Source: Vigna angularis
Taxonomy: Eukaryota; Streptophyta; Magnoliopsida; Fabales; Fabaceae
Direction: 5' to 3'
Length of the DNA: 64,000 nt
Assembly: GCF_016808095.1 (NCBI RefSeq)
Contig: NC_068971.1
Span: 50,423,631-50,487,630, forward strand
Shown: piece after piece, positions 1 through 11,397 of the stretch
How the letters are laid out: every line of letters starts with the position of its first letter
Numbering within the stretch: the stretch's first letter is position 1
Translations under genes and position numbers: made by a program
Notes under the pieces: model-generated
What the model saw: the letters and a program-made list of their open reading frames with translations, nothing else
What the model was told of the DNA's origin: nothing
Databases searched by the model: none

Positions 1-543
1 ATTTCTTACGTGGCATTCTCGATTTCTTTGCTCTGCATTTCTCTCACTCTTCTACACCTTCCTTCTCCTCCTCTTCTCTCTAGTGGAAAATTTTTTTCTC
101 TCTACTTCCTCAAACTCCATCATTTATTCCTACCTCTGCACCCTCACCCTCCACACTCACCTTGCCGGAACAAATCAAATTCCGAATTTGTGTTTTAAAA
201 TATACCAACAAAAGGGATAAAAACAACCATACATTTTTCACTGTTCTGTTTAATTATTCATATACACATAATAGTTCAGGGGTTTGTTCATCATCTGCTA
301 AACCCAAGCATATGAATTCTGCTACTTCATCTTATAAGCCAGGAGCTGCAAATTGCGGAAGGGTGGGGAGATGGGACCGATGCAGTAGTGGAGAGAGCGG
401 AGGCGCACGGGGCGGCGACAATGTTGGTTTACGGCAAGGGTGAGAGAATGAGATTGGAAGATAGTGAGGTTTTTTATCCCAGTAAAAGAAAATTGAATAA
501 ACATAAATAAAAATAGGTTAAATTATGTCTGAAGCAGCGTGCT
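1..543. other. Left-edge spacer, no gene recognised
   Basis: No ORF here has convincing family similarity. A GC-richer patch at about 345-440 stands out from the AT-rich surroundings and reads open in one forward frame to a stop near 510, but I do not recognise the peptide. The stretch may be the upstream region of the exon-like fragment that begins at 614. Confidence 0.4.
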
Positions 544-600
544 ATTAGGGTTTGAGAAAAGGGGATTAGGGTTTGGGAAAAGGGGATTAGGGTTTGGGAA
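544..600 (+). repeat. 21-bp tandem repeat with telo-box motifs
   Basis: About 2.7 copies of a 21-bp unit, ATTAGGGTTTGRGAAAAGGGG, start at 544, 565 and 586. Each copy contains TTAGGGTTT, the reverse of the plant telo-box AAACCCTAA. The array is flanked on both sides by the same word, GAAGCAGCGTGC, at about 532 and 598. Telo-boxes are common near the transcription start of plant translation-related genes, which fits the exon-like fragment just downstream. Confidence 0.8.
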
Positions 601-613
601 GCAGCGTGCGATT

Positions 614-787
614 ATGGATTTCACAGCGGAGAAGAAGGAATCAGAGAACAACAGCGCCAATAACCCCGAAAATGCTCATCAAACTTTATATTTTTTTTCT
701 CAATTAGCGTCGACACTTGATTCAAGCCGCAAAGAAACCAAAGAACAACAATCTCATGAACTGAAAGTTGGTCTTCACCCTCTGAAG
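614..787 (+). pseudogene. Orphan first-exon-like fragment resembling cap-binding protein nCBP
   Basis: An ATG at 614 opens 58 codons ending in SHELKVGLHPLK, directly followed by a GT donor at 788-789. From memory this matches the acidic N-terminus of legume nCBP (the eIF4E-like 4EHP), whose first exon stops just before the conserved segment with the cap-binding tryptophans (HKF..WYTRR). That following segment was not found anywhere downstream up to 9 kb, so the cap-binding fold is missing. The upstream telo-box array fits the promoter of a translation-factor gene. Either this is a duplicated or transposon-carried first exon, or the gene has an extraordinarily long first intron. The nCBP identity rests on a short, poorly conserved stretch and is moderate at best. 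Confidence 0.42.
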
Positions 788-2141
788 GTTTTTCTCCCTC
801 ACTTTAATTTGTTGTTTCTTGGCAACTGAAATACAGTGTGATTGATTAATGGTGACGATGATTACAGTGATTGAAGAAGATGAAGTGTGATAAATCTTTT
901 GAGTGGAAATGGGGCTGTCACGTGACAGTCTCTCATTGGCTGAGCTTGCCAACTAATTGGACTAATTGGACATATCATTTAATTTTGGCCAGCAAAGCAA
1001 CTCTGCCATTTATCTTTTAACGCCGTAAGCAAAAATGATCAATTTAAACTGTTTTTGCAAAATATAGGACGTTTGTGAACTTTTGAAAAAAAAAGAAAGA
1101 TAATTTTGAACACACCCTACAAACCGAAGGACCAAAATAGGTATTAAACCTAAATATTATTGAAAATGTCTTTTTTTAAAATGTTTCTATTGAGAGAGAA
1201 CTCTCGTATTATAATTTAAATCAATATTTTTATATTACACTTATTATTATGTTATTAAATAAAATATATAATATATAGATTAATATAATTATTGACTATA
1301 ATCTATTTATTAATTTTATCAATTTCTTATAAAAAGAAACTTGTAACATTTAACAAAGCAATTCGTTATCATAAAAGTTTCAAATATGACATAATAAATA
1401 TAAATATGAAGTGTATATAGAATATTAAATTAATTCTAATAAAATTAACAATAAATAAATAATTGATAGAATTTAAATATAAATTTAATTTGAAATGTCT
1501 TTATTAGTTTTGATTCAGATATAAATGAACTTTTCACCTAATAAAATCAAATTATTATTTTATATATTTTAAAAATACGTTTTAGTCAATAAAATAATTA
1601 AATATGTTTAACAAGTTAAGAATTTCAACATTCTAAGTTATTATATAATTTTTTTATATAAACAAGCAATCAAATTTGTTAAACTTTTTACAAAGTATAC
1701 GTTAATAACTCACAGAATATTTTTAGGTATTTTGGCTCTTTCCAATAGATGTTTTTTGATCATATAAATTTTTTTGACCACAACCTATGCCAATTAAGAT
1801 CAAAGCATGTGGGAAGGATCAAATTCACATGTGTACGCCTTCCATATAGTTTATACTTGTTTATTTGTTAAATAAGAAAGTTTTTGTTTCATAATTGTTT
1901 TATATATATGTTTTTTTAAATAGTTAAATAATTTGTTTTTGTTGTCTAACAATTTTATTATTAAAAATATTTATTGTTTATTTTCTCAATCTATAAATCT
2001 ATTTTAATAGACATTTTGATTTTCAAAAAATTACATAAAAAACATTTTAATATATTTATCATATAATAACATAATTATTTAATTATTTCTTTAAATTATT
2101 AAACTTTTCAAAATTACATCTATTTATTATATAGAACTATA

Positions 2142-2226
<85 letters not shown>

Positions 2227-3239
2227 CTATCTGTTTAAATATTATAATAATTATATTATTCAATTAAAAAAAAACCGTGTGTATGGACTGGTATAAACAC
2301 TAGTTTAATTCAAAGCAGGGGTAAAAAAAAAGTCATCAATTTGGCCCAGTGTATTATTGGCATGTTAAAAGTAGATTACGGTGATTTGGTATGTTATATT
2401 AAAATAGGTCGACAATTTTGGTCACTCTGTTAAAATAGGACAGAAAATATGATTCATATTTAATTCTATGTTTATTTCTAGTAATAAACTGTTTGGCAGA
2501 TGAAAGAGGCAGTATTTCTATTTATTAACGACATAGAAATGAAATTAGACAATAGTTAATAGATTTAAGAGATTCTATTATTTGTTAAGTTTGGTATTGG
2601 TTCCACTATGCCATAACATTGAAATAACATGTCATGTCTATTATGTGCAATTTCCTGTGTGAAATTCTCCTGATTAGCATTTTCCTGTTTTAATCAGCTT
2701 CAAATGCATGCATCTTAACATCTTTTATACTAAATTAAACTATTATAAATGTTTTGTCCCATCCTTTATCCAAACAGTTTATGGTATTTTTATTTTTCTT
2801 TCTAAATGCTCTCACCAACCTCACATGTATTGCTCCCGGACATAAGACCAAACATCCTTTTCGAATTAAATCAAACTCCCTTATCAGACGATCTTAACGA
2901 GTTAACATTAATTTTCTATTGTATAGTGTCTATTTTATTTTGTTACATGATCATGAGTAAAATCATGAAAATTTATTTTATATTACTACATTATCAAAAT
3001 TATCTTTTTTATTTTGTAAAATATTAATTATACGCTCACAAAGCATATATAAATCCTCGGCATTTATATATTTTTTCTGGTTAGATGGGGAAGTTTAACA
3101 TAAATAAATAAAAAATGAAAGTTGTAAAACTAATTCTTCTTCTTTATTTATCTACAAGATTTTATTTTCTTTTTACATTCAATTGTCTTGTTTTTAACTT
3201 TCTGGAATTAACTTTTTTGAATAAGTATACACATTTGTC

Positions 3240-3288
<49 letters not shown>

Positions 3289-4617
3289 GAGATTTGATTC
3301 GGTATAAGAATTTGTTTAATTACCAATAAAATTTGTCTGACTTGTCGATAAAACAAAATTTATTAACACATTGATGGATTTCGCAATTTAGTTATTAATA
3401 GATTTTTTTATTAGTAACACGTCTGAGTAAAATTTATTGATAAATTAGAATTTTAATTATTGATAAAATAATTTGGTTGGTGATGGATTTATCAAAGTTT
3501 TTATTATCTAGGGATTTTTTTCGTTGATAAAATAGATGAAAAAGTTTATATCTTGGACTTTCAGAATTTTATGGTTAAATATGTTTGATAATTTAATTAT
3601 TTTGAAAATGGATATGAAAATTTCTATTAAATATGAAAAAATATGTTTTTAAATTAATTAAGAATGAATAAGAGTAAGAAGATGAATAAGGAAGAAGACA
3701 AAGAAAAAGAATTGAAAACGACAATAGTAGAAGCGATGAACACCCCGAGGATAGCAACATAGCAACAGAGCGAGAAGAGAAGAGAAGAGAAGAGAAGAAG
3801 GAAAAGAAAAAGAAAAAGAAATCATTAGTAATAGACAAATATTTCGTTGACAAATTTTTAACCGTATATAATTTTATTTACCTATAAATATGTTTATCAT
3901 TGATAGTTCTTTTGCATCTTGAAAAAAGTTCTTACATATTTTTCTTTGAAAATTTTTTAGCCTGAAATTCATTTGGTTTTTCAAATGGTTTCGGTTATAT
4001 AGTTAAAAATGATATGTTTATTAAGTCTTACTTTTTTTTATGCTTGTCTTTGTTATTATTTTCCTTCAAATCGTTAGTTAAATTTGAAGGTTATATAATT
4101 CGATGTCAATAGTTAATATATAATTACATATCTCTTTATCTAATTTGTAAATTTTGGAATAAATTTCGAATTATTAACATAAAATCAGGATTCATTAGTA
4201 TTAATCATATTTTATCGTAACTAATTACTGTCAAACCTGATAATTTTTTATAAGTGATTGTTTGGTACCATTCGATCTCTTAGATTATCGTCGTGGTTAT
4301 TGTTGACAGTATGAACGGTTCGATACAAAATATATTTAATCATGAAATACTTTGCAAATTTTTCTACATAAAATTAATCGGAAAAAGATATTATAATATT
4401 CAATATCGTTTTACCAGGTTAAATTCCCCAGCCTCATTTGAGATGCCAATGGAGGGGTTTTGGGCCATGAGTTGCAGTTATCTCTGGTATTATACTGTTT
4501 TTCAAAGCACGTTTTTGGAGGATGCTTCAACGTTTTCTCCTTCTAGAAAAGTCTAGGCTTTGTTAGTGTTACGCAGTGAAAGATATTGATCACAATGAGC
4601 AATTAATTTGGGTATCA
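788..4617. other. AT-rich spacer with microsatellites
   Basis: Long AT-rich sequence without a supportable gene. It contains a compound (TA)n(GA)n microsatellite at 2148-2218, a (TA)n tract at 3246-3283 and a GA/GAA-rich purine tract at 3770-3820. The ORFs over the TA tracts are simple-sequence artefacts. A forward ORF at 4293-4556 contains EGFWA, which resembles a word in nCBP, but the surrounding residues do not match. Confidence 0.6.
2148..2218. repeat. Compound (TA)n(GA)n microsatellite
   Basis: About 12 TA units pass directly into about 23 GA units. Confidence 0.95.
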
Positions 4618-4692
4618 ACTTGTAAGGTGAGATTTACACTCACTTATAAATTATGAATTGATCTTATCTCTAATTAATGTAAGACTTTCCAC
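4618..4692 (-). repeat. Relic LTR of the same TRIM family as at 31.5 kb
   Basis: Read on the minus strand, this stretch matches the LTRs of the miniature retroelement inside the eIF3f gene. The shared run is GGAAGTC, then AGAGATAAG, CCAATTCATA or TCAATTCATA, TTTATAAGTGAGTG and finally CTCACC. Only one LTR-like piece is visible, with no primer-binding site or partner beside it, so it is a solo or truncated relic. Confidence 0.65.
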
Positions 4693-6317
4693 CTTCAATG
4701 TGGATTAGAGACTTTTACACTCTTTTTTGTTTGGAAAGAAAAAACCACAATGTTGTCTTTTGTTTTTCCATTCTAATTCACATAACTTTCATGTTTTAAT
4801 TATTTGTCTCACACACTCTTGTACATTGTTAGGTTTCAATCAAGCATGCAAAAAATTATTTGTCAAACTAAGGCTACGAAAGTGTACATTTACCACAGAA
4901 CTTGCATCTCAAATTAATTATTCTCTATTTTTTTGTCTAGTATGTATCTTCAACTGTTATTGTCAGCTTAAAATTTGCAACACTATTAGCGATAATTCTA
5001 TTAGTAACTTTTGGTTTGAGGATTTAGAAATAAGAAGGCTGTTCTTTTCTTTTAATTATTGTTTGATGGTTAGAGATCGGATAGATTTTCGTTACATTTG
5101 ATACAATTAGACAGATATTGATGTATACCTTGTTTAATGTGTTTGTTTTTTAGAAATAATAAATGTTAAAATTAAGGATGATATAAATTTGAGTTAACCT
5201 TTATAAAACTAATTAAACATGAGTTATTTATAAGTTGTTTTGTCATTTAAAACTAATATAAAAATAAAAAATTTACATTTTTTAAAATTTATTATTTTTT
5301 TCGGAAGTTATTGAAAAAAAAATAATAGTTATTGAAAAAAATAATAATAATAATTATAAATTAAATTTTGTAGGAAAAATTATTTGAGAATTTTATTTTG
5401 TAAAAAGTTACTTACAAATTTAAAATACGTAAAAAAAAATGAAATTTAAATTTGCAGGAAAAGTATCCGCTAATTTTTAAATTTATTTTTCCGAAAGAAA
5501 AATTGTTATGAATTTTCTTTGCAGAAAATCTTTCTACAAATTCTTTTATAAAAGAATTTGCAAAAGTTTCTCGGATATTTTTATTTTTCACGAACAAGAA
5601 TTACCTATCAATATAAATTTGTAGGAATTTTTCCTTCAAATATTTGTAAAATATTTGTAGGAATTTTTTTTATGAAATATAAAAAAAATTATAGTAGTGT
5701 GAGTTTTTTTCATATATTTATTATACTTAATTCAATTCACCTTGAATTACATGTTTTTTTTTTAAGATTTGTAATTTAAAATTTTTTCTGACTAATTTTT
5801 TAAGTAAATTACATTATTTAATATTTAAAAATATGTATTTCATTAATTGAAAATGAATTTATTAATAGTAATATTATTTGATAATTTTTGTAGTTGAATT
5901 AACTTTTAAATTCAACTTATAAAGCCTATCTATTTGTAGGAGATATTGGTTGAATTGGTTTAATAAACATAAATAACATTTATCTTATTTCAATTAGTGG
6001 TGCAATTCTAATAGAATTTATTTTATTAGAGTATATTTTTTATATACATGCATTAACCTCTTCCTAAAACTACATATTTCAGGGTGTTGGTGTTGCCGCC
6101 TGTATTAGTAATTGTGGACAAGTACAATAATGAAAGGATACAACAAGAATAAATTATTTGATACAATAATATCAGTACGTGATTACAAAATGAGAAAACT
6201 TTTATAAAAAATATATATAAATAATGCAAAAGAAAAAGTAACAAGTTTTAAAGAAAACTATCTAGCAGTTGTATTTTTGATTGTGTTATAGGTAATAGAA
6301 TATCATTACTCATTTTT
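4693..6317. other. AT-rich spacer with a possible CACTA-type right end
   Basis: No gene seen. The block 5341-5699 carries several copies of TTTGTAGGAA or its complement, a perfect 24-bp palindrome at 5537-5560, and ends in ATAGTAGTG at 5691-5699, which read in reverse begins CACTACTAT. That pattern fits the subterminal and terminal part of a degraded CACTA element. A left partner could not be fixed; CACTATTAGC at 4981 is the best candidate but has no matching 3-bp target duplication. Confidence 0.35.
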
Positions 6318-7077
6318 CACTAGTGCAGAATTAACCTTTAAGGTCACCCCGTAGACGTCGGTTTCTCAAACAATCAACGTAAATTATTGATCAGTGTCAT
6401 TTTCGTAAATAAGTAAGCATATAAACGTCCGCTAAGAGGAGCACCGACGTCTATAATATTATAGACGTTAGGAGCAAACAACATTATTTGCAAACATGGA
6501 CGTATACCTTGTGCCATACATTGATGGATAAGTGTTGTTATATGTAAAAGTTCATTAAAGTTTACTTAATTAGTTAACTAACTATTTGTGATTCGTGATA
6601 GGTCGCACTGACAGTTGATGGTCATCATTCCCAAACAATGTAAAATTATATGGTTTTGTTCGCTGCACAGGAAGATGAAAACTGACTTGAGAACCATGCT
6701 TCAAGGGTAAGTGTTTCTACACCCTTAATGACTTTGAATTTGATGTTCACCTTAAATTTTTATGATAAATATAGTTATATTAATTTTACTTTGTGTTTTC
6801 AATCTAAATAGAGTTATTGGTAAATCTCGAGGTCAATTAGTTCAAATTTTGTATCCAAAGGTTATAAGTCATTTATACTTTTAATTCATTTTCTATGTTA
6901 TTGAATGATATAAATTCTTGACTATTTAGTTTGTCATTTTAGTGTAACCAGCAGCTAGATTATTCCAAAAGACACAATTGGACAGATAAAGCAGGAGTGG
7001 ACAGTTTAATTTAAGTTTATATTTTTATAGTTTTGGTATTGGATTGTTTTTTACATTAAGTAAAACTTTCTTTATAT

Positions 7078-7119
<42 letters not shown>

Positions 7120-7554
7120 TAGTATATTGTTCTGGGACAATTTTTTGTTTTTTAAGTGTGGTTTTATTGCAAAAGTAAATCAATTTAAAAAAAAAAAACA
7201 CCGAGTAGACATCGGTTAATGTACTCTCCGATGTCTATAGACGTCTGTCAATGCACACACTGACGTCCAATGAGTTATAGTGAACAAAACGTTTCAGGGT
7301 CTATAAACGTCTGATATGCCTACATCTGACTTCTCTATAGACGTTGGATATATCCAGTCCGACGTCTATATCGATGTCATGTATGCCACCTCCGACGTCT
7401 GTGTAGACGTTGGATATATCCAGTTCGACGTCTACATAGACGTCGGATATACATTGGCCGACGTCTGATTAACGTCACCTACAAAGACGTCAGATACATA
7501 TCCCACGTTAAAAGGCCAAAATAACATACCTCTAAAGCCCTTTCTGCACTAGTG
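6318..7554. mobile_element. Non-autonomous CACTA (En/Spm-type) transposon
   Basis: The left end is CACTAGTGCAGAA at 6318. The right end is TTCTGCACTAGTG, finishing at 7554, which gives perfect 13-bp inverted termini beginning CACTA. Both subterminal zones (about 6350-6520 and 7200-7510) are packed with copies of a GACGTCGG / GACGTC motif in both orientations, the usual arrangement of transposase-binding repeats in this superfamily. The flanking triplets are TTT and TCT, so the 3-bp target duplication is imperfect. There is no transposase ORF in 1237 bp. The interior carries exon-like pieces listed separately, and a (TA)n tract lies at 7082-7116. Confidence 0.85.
6671..7004 (+). pseudogene. 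Three exon-like segments carried inside the CACTA element
   Basis: Three short segments join in one frame through plausible splice sites. Segment a, 6671-6706, ends before GTAAGT. Segment b is 6812-6860, after AATAG and before GTTATA. Segment c, from 6943 to about 7004, follows TCATTTTAG. Joined, they start MKTDLRTMLQ and continue through GKSRGQLVQILYPK to CNQQLDYSKRHNW without a stop. I do not recognise the family. Three in-frame junctions in a row make chance less likely, so a captured host-gene fragment is the simplest reading; a remnant of the element's own transposase gene is the alternative. Confidence 0.45.
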
Positions 7555-8996
7555 TCTGGAAAATCTAACATTAGTTTTGAATTTTTTATTAATTATTTAT
7601 TAAAAGTATAACTATCAAAATAATTCAAATAAAATTAAATCAAAATTTACTAAATTTGAGTTTTATAAATTAAAAGATGATTTAAAATAGTAAAATGTAT
7701 ACTGACAACAAAAATATTTTTTATTTAATTAAAAATTATTATACATAATATCTCTATTCTGTATAATACAATTTATAAAACTTGAAAAACGGAAACAACA
7801 AATTAAAGGTATTTTCATTTAAAACCAAAAATAGATTATAATTCATGAGTAAACCTAATATGAATTCGAGTTAGATTAAAAATGTTTAAGTTTTTTAATT
7901 GTGATTAAAATAAGTCTGATTCACTTAATCCAGAAATTGAAAAGTGAACAATTAACAACGCTTTTTTAGTTTTTTTTTAATTTTTAATTATTTATTATTT
8001 TAATTATATAAAATCATGATTTGATTTTTTTAAAATAATAAAATATTATTGAATATTATTTGAATAACTTATTCTTTTGTCAAGTTATATATTATGATAT
8101 TTTAGTTTTTAAATATTATATCTATAATAATATTTGAAGAATTACATAAATATTTTAATTTCATTATTATAAAAAAAATAAATAAAACCAATAAAATAAT
8201 AAAAATGTAAAAATAAAATAAAAATATAATATTCATTGAGATAATGTGAACCATTAGTCCCTAGGGTTGACCAAATTTGAGAGTTTAATTATCGGATTCT
8301 CAGCCCACAAATTGCCTCAAACTTCGCGTGGACATGCAGTGGTGCAGACTCTGCTTCAATCACCTCTCATGGACAATTATTGTTATTGGTTTGAAGAACT
8401 AGACATAAATTTCGCTTTTAATGCTCTTTTAATGCTCATTTATATTAGCTGACGTTTGTTTGTGTTTAAAAATAGAATAATTTTATATCTTCTTATTGCA
8501 GATATTTTTTTTTTGCATTTGAAAATATTAGATATATTTTCATTTATATTTGAAAATATTAAATAATTTTATGTATCTTATTCTTTCTGTAAATCATAAT
8601 TAAATAATTTTTATGATTAAACAATTAATTAAGTTAGCTAATAACTTTAAAGGATCATTTTCAAATTTGTATTTAATATTAGTTGGACATCATTTTATTT
8701 TCAGAATGGTTTAGTAAATGGTAATATTTCAAATACTACAAGTATATATTTTCCAATAAATCAATACACTATGAAAACATATAAATGTAAGTTTATAAGC
8801 AGCATGATAAAGTGATTATATTAATTATTTTCATAATGCCACATATATGAATAAACTGCTGTTACTTCTAGATGATCATATTATCTTGTTATTTGTTACT
8901 TCTTCTTTTTTTCTTTATATCTTTCCTCCATAATTTATTTTCAGGTTTTCGAACGTATTCTGAAGGGTATGAGCAGCGAGACATGTTGGTAGTTAA
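7555..8996. other. AT-rich spacer upstream of the BAHD genes
   Basis: Nothing supportable beyond AT-rich spacer. Confidence 0.6.
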
Positions 8997-9004
8997 TATA
9001 AATA
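8997..9004 (+). promoter_or_regulatory. TATA box of BAHD gene 1
   Basis: TATAAATA lies 78 bp before the ATG at 9082. Its position argues that the open frame extending upstream to 8872 is leader or promoter and not coding. Confidence 0.65.
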
Positions 9005-9081
9005 GGGGCACCCTTGGTTCTCTTCTCCATCGAAACAAGAGTTGGGAGGAGACTTTCTTTTTGGTGTTTGTTAGGTTCAAA

Positions 9082-10723
9082 ATGTCTTCACCTTGTGATT
9101 CAGTGAGTATGATCTCAAAATGCAAAGTCGTTCCTCAGAAGAACTCTACTACGGGAGATCTGAAACTCTCAATCTCAGACCTTAACATGCTCTTATGTCA
9201 CTACATCCAAAAGGGCTGTCTCTTCACGACCCCATCTCTACCGTCACAAGCTCTCATCCCTCATCTCACCAAAGCACTATCTCATACCCTCTCGCTTTTT
9301 CCTCCCTTTGCAGGTCGCCTCAAAACCGATGTTGACGGCTATGTCTACATCACATGCAACGACGCTGGCGTCGATTTCATCCACGCTACCGCCACTCATA
9401 TCTCCCTCGCCGACCTCCTGTCACCCTCCGATGTTCATCCAACCACTAAGCACCTCTTTCCTTTCCACCACAAAATTAGTTACACGGCTCATTCCTCCCC
9501 TATCATGGCCTTTCAGGTCACCGAGCTTGCCGACGGTGTTTTCATAGGTTGTGCTGTCTGTCACGCCGTCACCGACGGTGCCTCCTTCTGGAACTTCTTT
9601 AACACTTTCGCAGCAATTTCTCGAGGAGAAACCGCTTGTCTCTCCAGCCTCCCGGATTTTCGTCGGGATTCCATCCTCACCTCCAAGGTCGTGCTTCAAC
9701 TTCCGAAAGGTGACCATACTTAAAAAAATTAAAAAGAAAAAAACTTTTTTTTTAATTCTTCTATTGAAAGTACATTTTTAATTTCTAAATATATATACCT
9801 GCTTTAGAATTATAATGTTTTAAGTAAAAGAAAATTCATTTTTCGAGTCAACCAGAATAAAAAAATCAATAACAACTTAAAAAATTATATATAGAGATTG
9901 TTGACTGACTAATTTTGTTGTTTAAGTAGAAATAAAGGCCACCTTCAACGTTGAGGCACCATTTCGCGAGAGAATCTTCAGTTTCAGCCGTGAATCAATT
10001 CAGAAGCTGAAAGCCTTAGTGAACAAACGTCCGATCATGTTCACGCCAGAGAACATTGATGTCGCGGATGAGACGATGGCGAAGCTGAACACTGACACAC
10101 AACTGAAAACAGCTACAGAAGGCGTAAGGGGTGAAACAACAGAGATTTCTTCATTCCAATCGTTGTGCGCACTGATGTGGAAGTGCGTGACTAGGGCGAG
10201 GAATATGGAGAAGACTAAAGTGACGTCGTTTCGAACTGCCGCTAATATTCGGCAACGCATGAAGCCCAAATTGGGGGATTGTTACTTCGGGAATGCGCTT
10301 CAGAGCATTACCACGTGTGCAACAGTGGGTGATGTGGTTATCAAGGACCTTCAATGGTGCGCAGAGCAACTGAATCGGAGCGTGAAGGCGTTTGATAGCG
10401 CCACGGTGCAGCGTAATGTGGAGAACTGGGAGCGTGAGCCAAAGTGCTACGAGTTAGGCAACCATGACGGCGCCACTGTGCAGATGGGAAGCTCGCCAAG
10501 ATTTCCGATGTATGACAACGATTTTGGATGGGGGAGGCCCATAACGGTTCGGAGCGGCGGAGCAAACAAGTTTGACGGTAAAATGTCGGCTTTTCCTGGA
10601 AGAAATGGCGATGGCAGCGTCGATGTGGAGGTGGTTTTGGCGCCTGAAACAATGGCGCAACTCGAGTCCGATCCCGAATTCATGCTTTACGTGTCTGCCC
10701 AATGCGTAGAGACACGTGTTTGA
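9082..10723 (+). CDS. BAHD (HXXXD-type) acyltransferase, copy 1
   Basis: Two exons, 9082-9709 and 9930-10723, joined in phase 1 (GT at 9710, AG ending 9929), encode 473 residues, a normal BAHD length. BAHD enzymes transfer an acyl group from acyl-CoA to alcohol or amine acceptors in the cytosol. The catalytic motif HAVTD is at residues 161-165 and the structural motif DFGWG begins at residue 407, so the enzyme looks intact. The N-terminal style (ISKC.VVP, SDLNMLL.HYIQKG) resembles the group of uncharacterised acetyltransferases around At3g50280 and At2g39980; the substrate cannot be read from sequence. The start was chosen because it follows a TATA box by 78 bp and aligns with copy 2. Copy 2 lies 3.4 kb downstream on the same strand with the same intron position. 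Compared with copy 2 it has a longer C-terminus, ending CVETRV. Confidence 0.93.
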
Positions 10724-11308
10724 ATGTGAAGGAAACAATAACTTTCATCATGTTGTTGCTGTTAGATTATATTTATGTTCAAGTTTAATTAAGTTCTGCC
10801 TTGTTGTTTGGGTCAACGTCTTTGCATGGATGTCATTGCTATTTATTATTATTGATTTAACTTCTTGAAAATCTCATAATTTTTATGTTTTTTTATAAAA
10901 AATAAACATTTAACTAATAATAAATTAATTTATCTAATTAGTAGCAATCAGTTTCTTATAATCAGTTGAAGTTTTATTCTACAAGTACCCATAAAATTAA
11001 ATGAACTAATTGCATTTAATGATTCTACAAACACCACACCAAGTATATTAAAAAAATATCAGCTTTTAGTTTCTCACATATCTTTAGTCCTGATAACTAG
11101 ATTTTAAGAGAGATTAAATTGTAAGGAAAGAGCAAAGTTATTAAATCTCACGAATACCAAATATGAGTAATAGAAATAAATAAAAGACTGAAAGTGAAAA
11201 AAAAAAGGTATAGAGTTAAAATCTGAAACTCAGTATGTACTAAAAAATTAAAAAACCACTGACCAGTTGCAAATGGAGCTTAAAAAAAGTTTTCCAGTCT
11301 TAAAAGGA

Positions 11309-11397
<89 letters not shown>

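Noticed and set aside
4293..4556. ORF containing EGFWA, considered as a later nCBP exon
   Set aside because: Residues on either side do not follow the nCBP sequence, no splice sites fit, and the intervening conserved exon is absent.
8872..9081. In-frame upstream extension of BAHD copy 1 by 70 codons, starting with a hydrophobic stretch
   Set aside because: A TATA box lies inside it at 8997-9004, BAHD enzymes have no signal peptide, and copy 2 has nothing comparable.
10000..10738. Several minus-strand ORFs overlapping BAHD copy 1 exon 2
   Set aside because: Shadows of a GC-richer coding exon in other frames; no family similarity.
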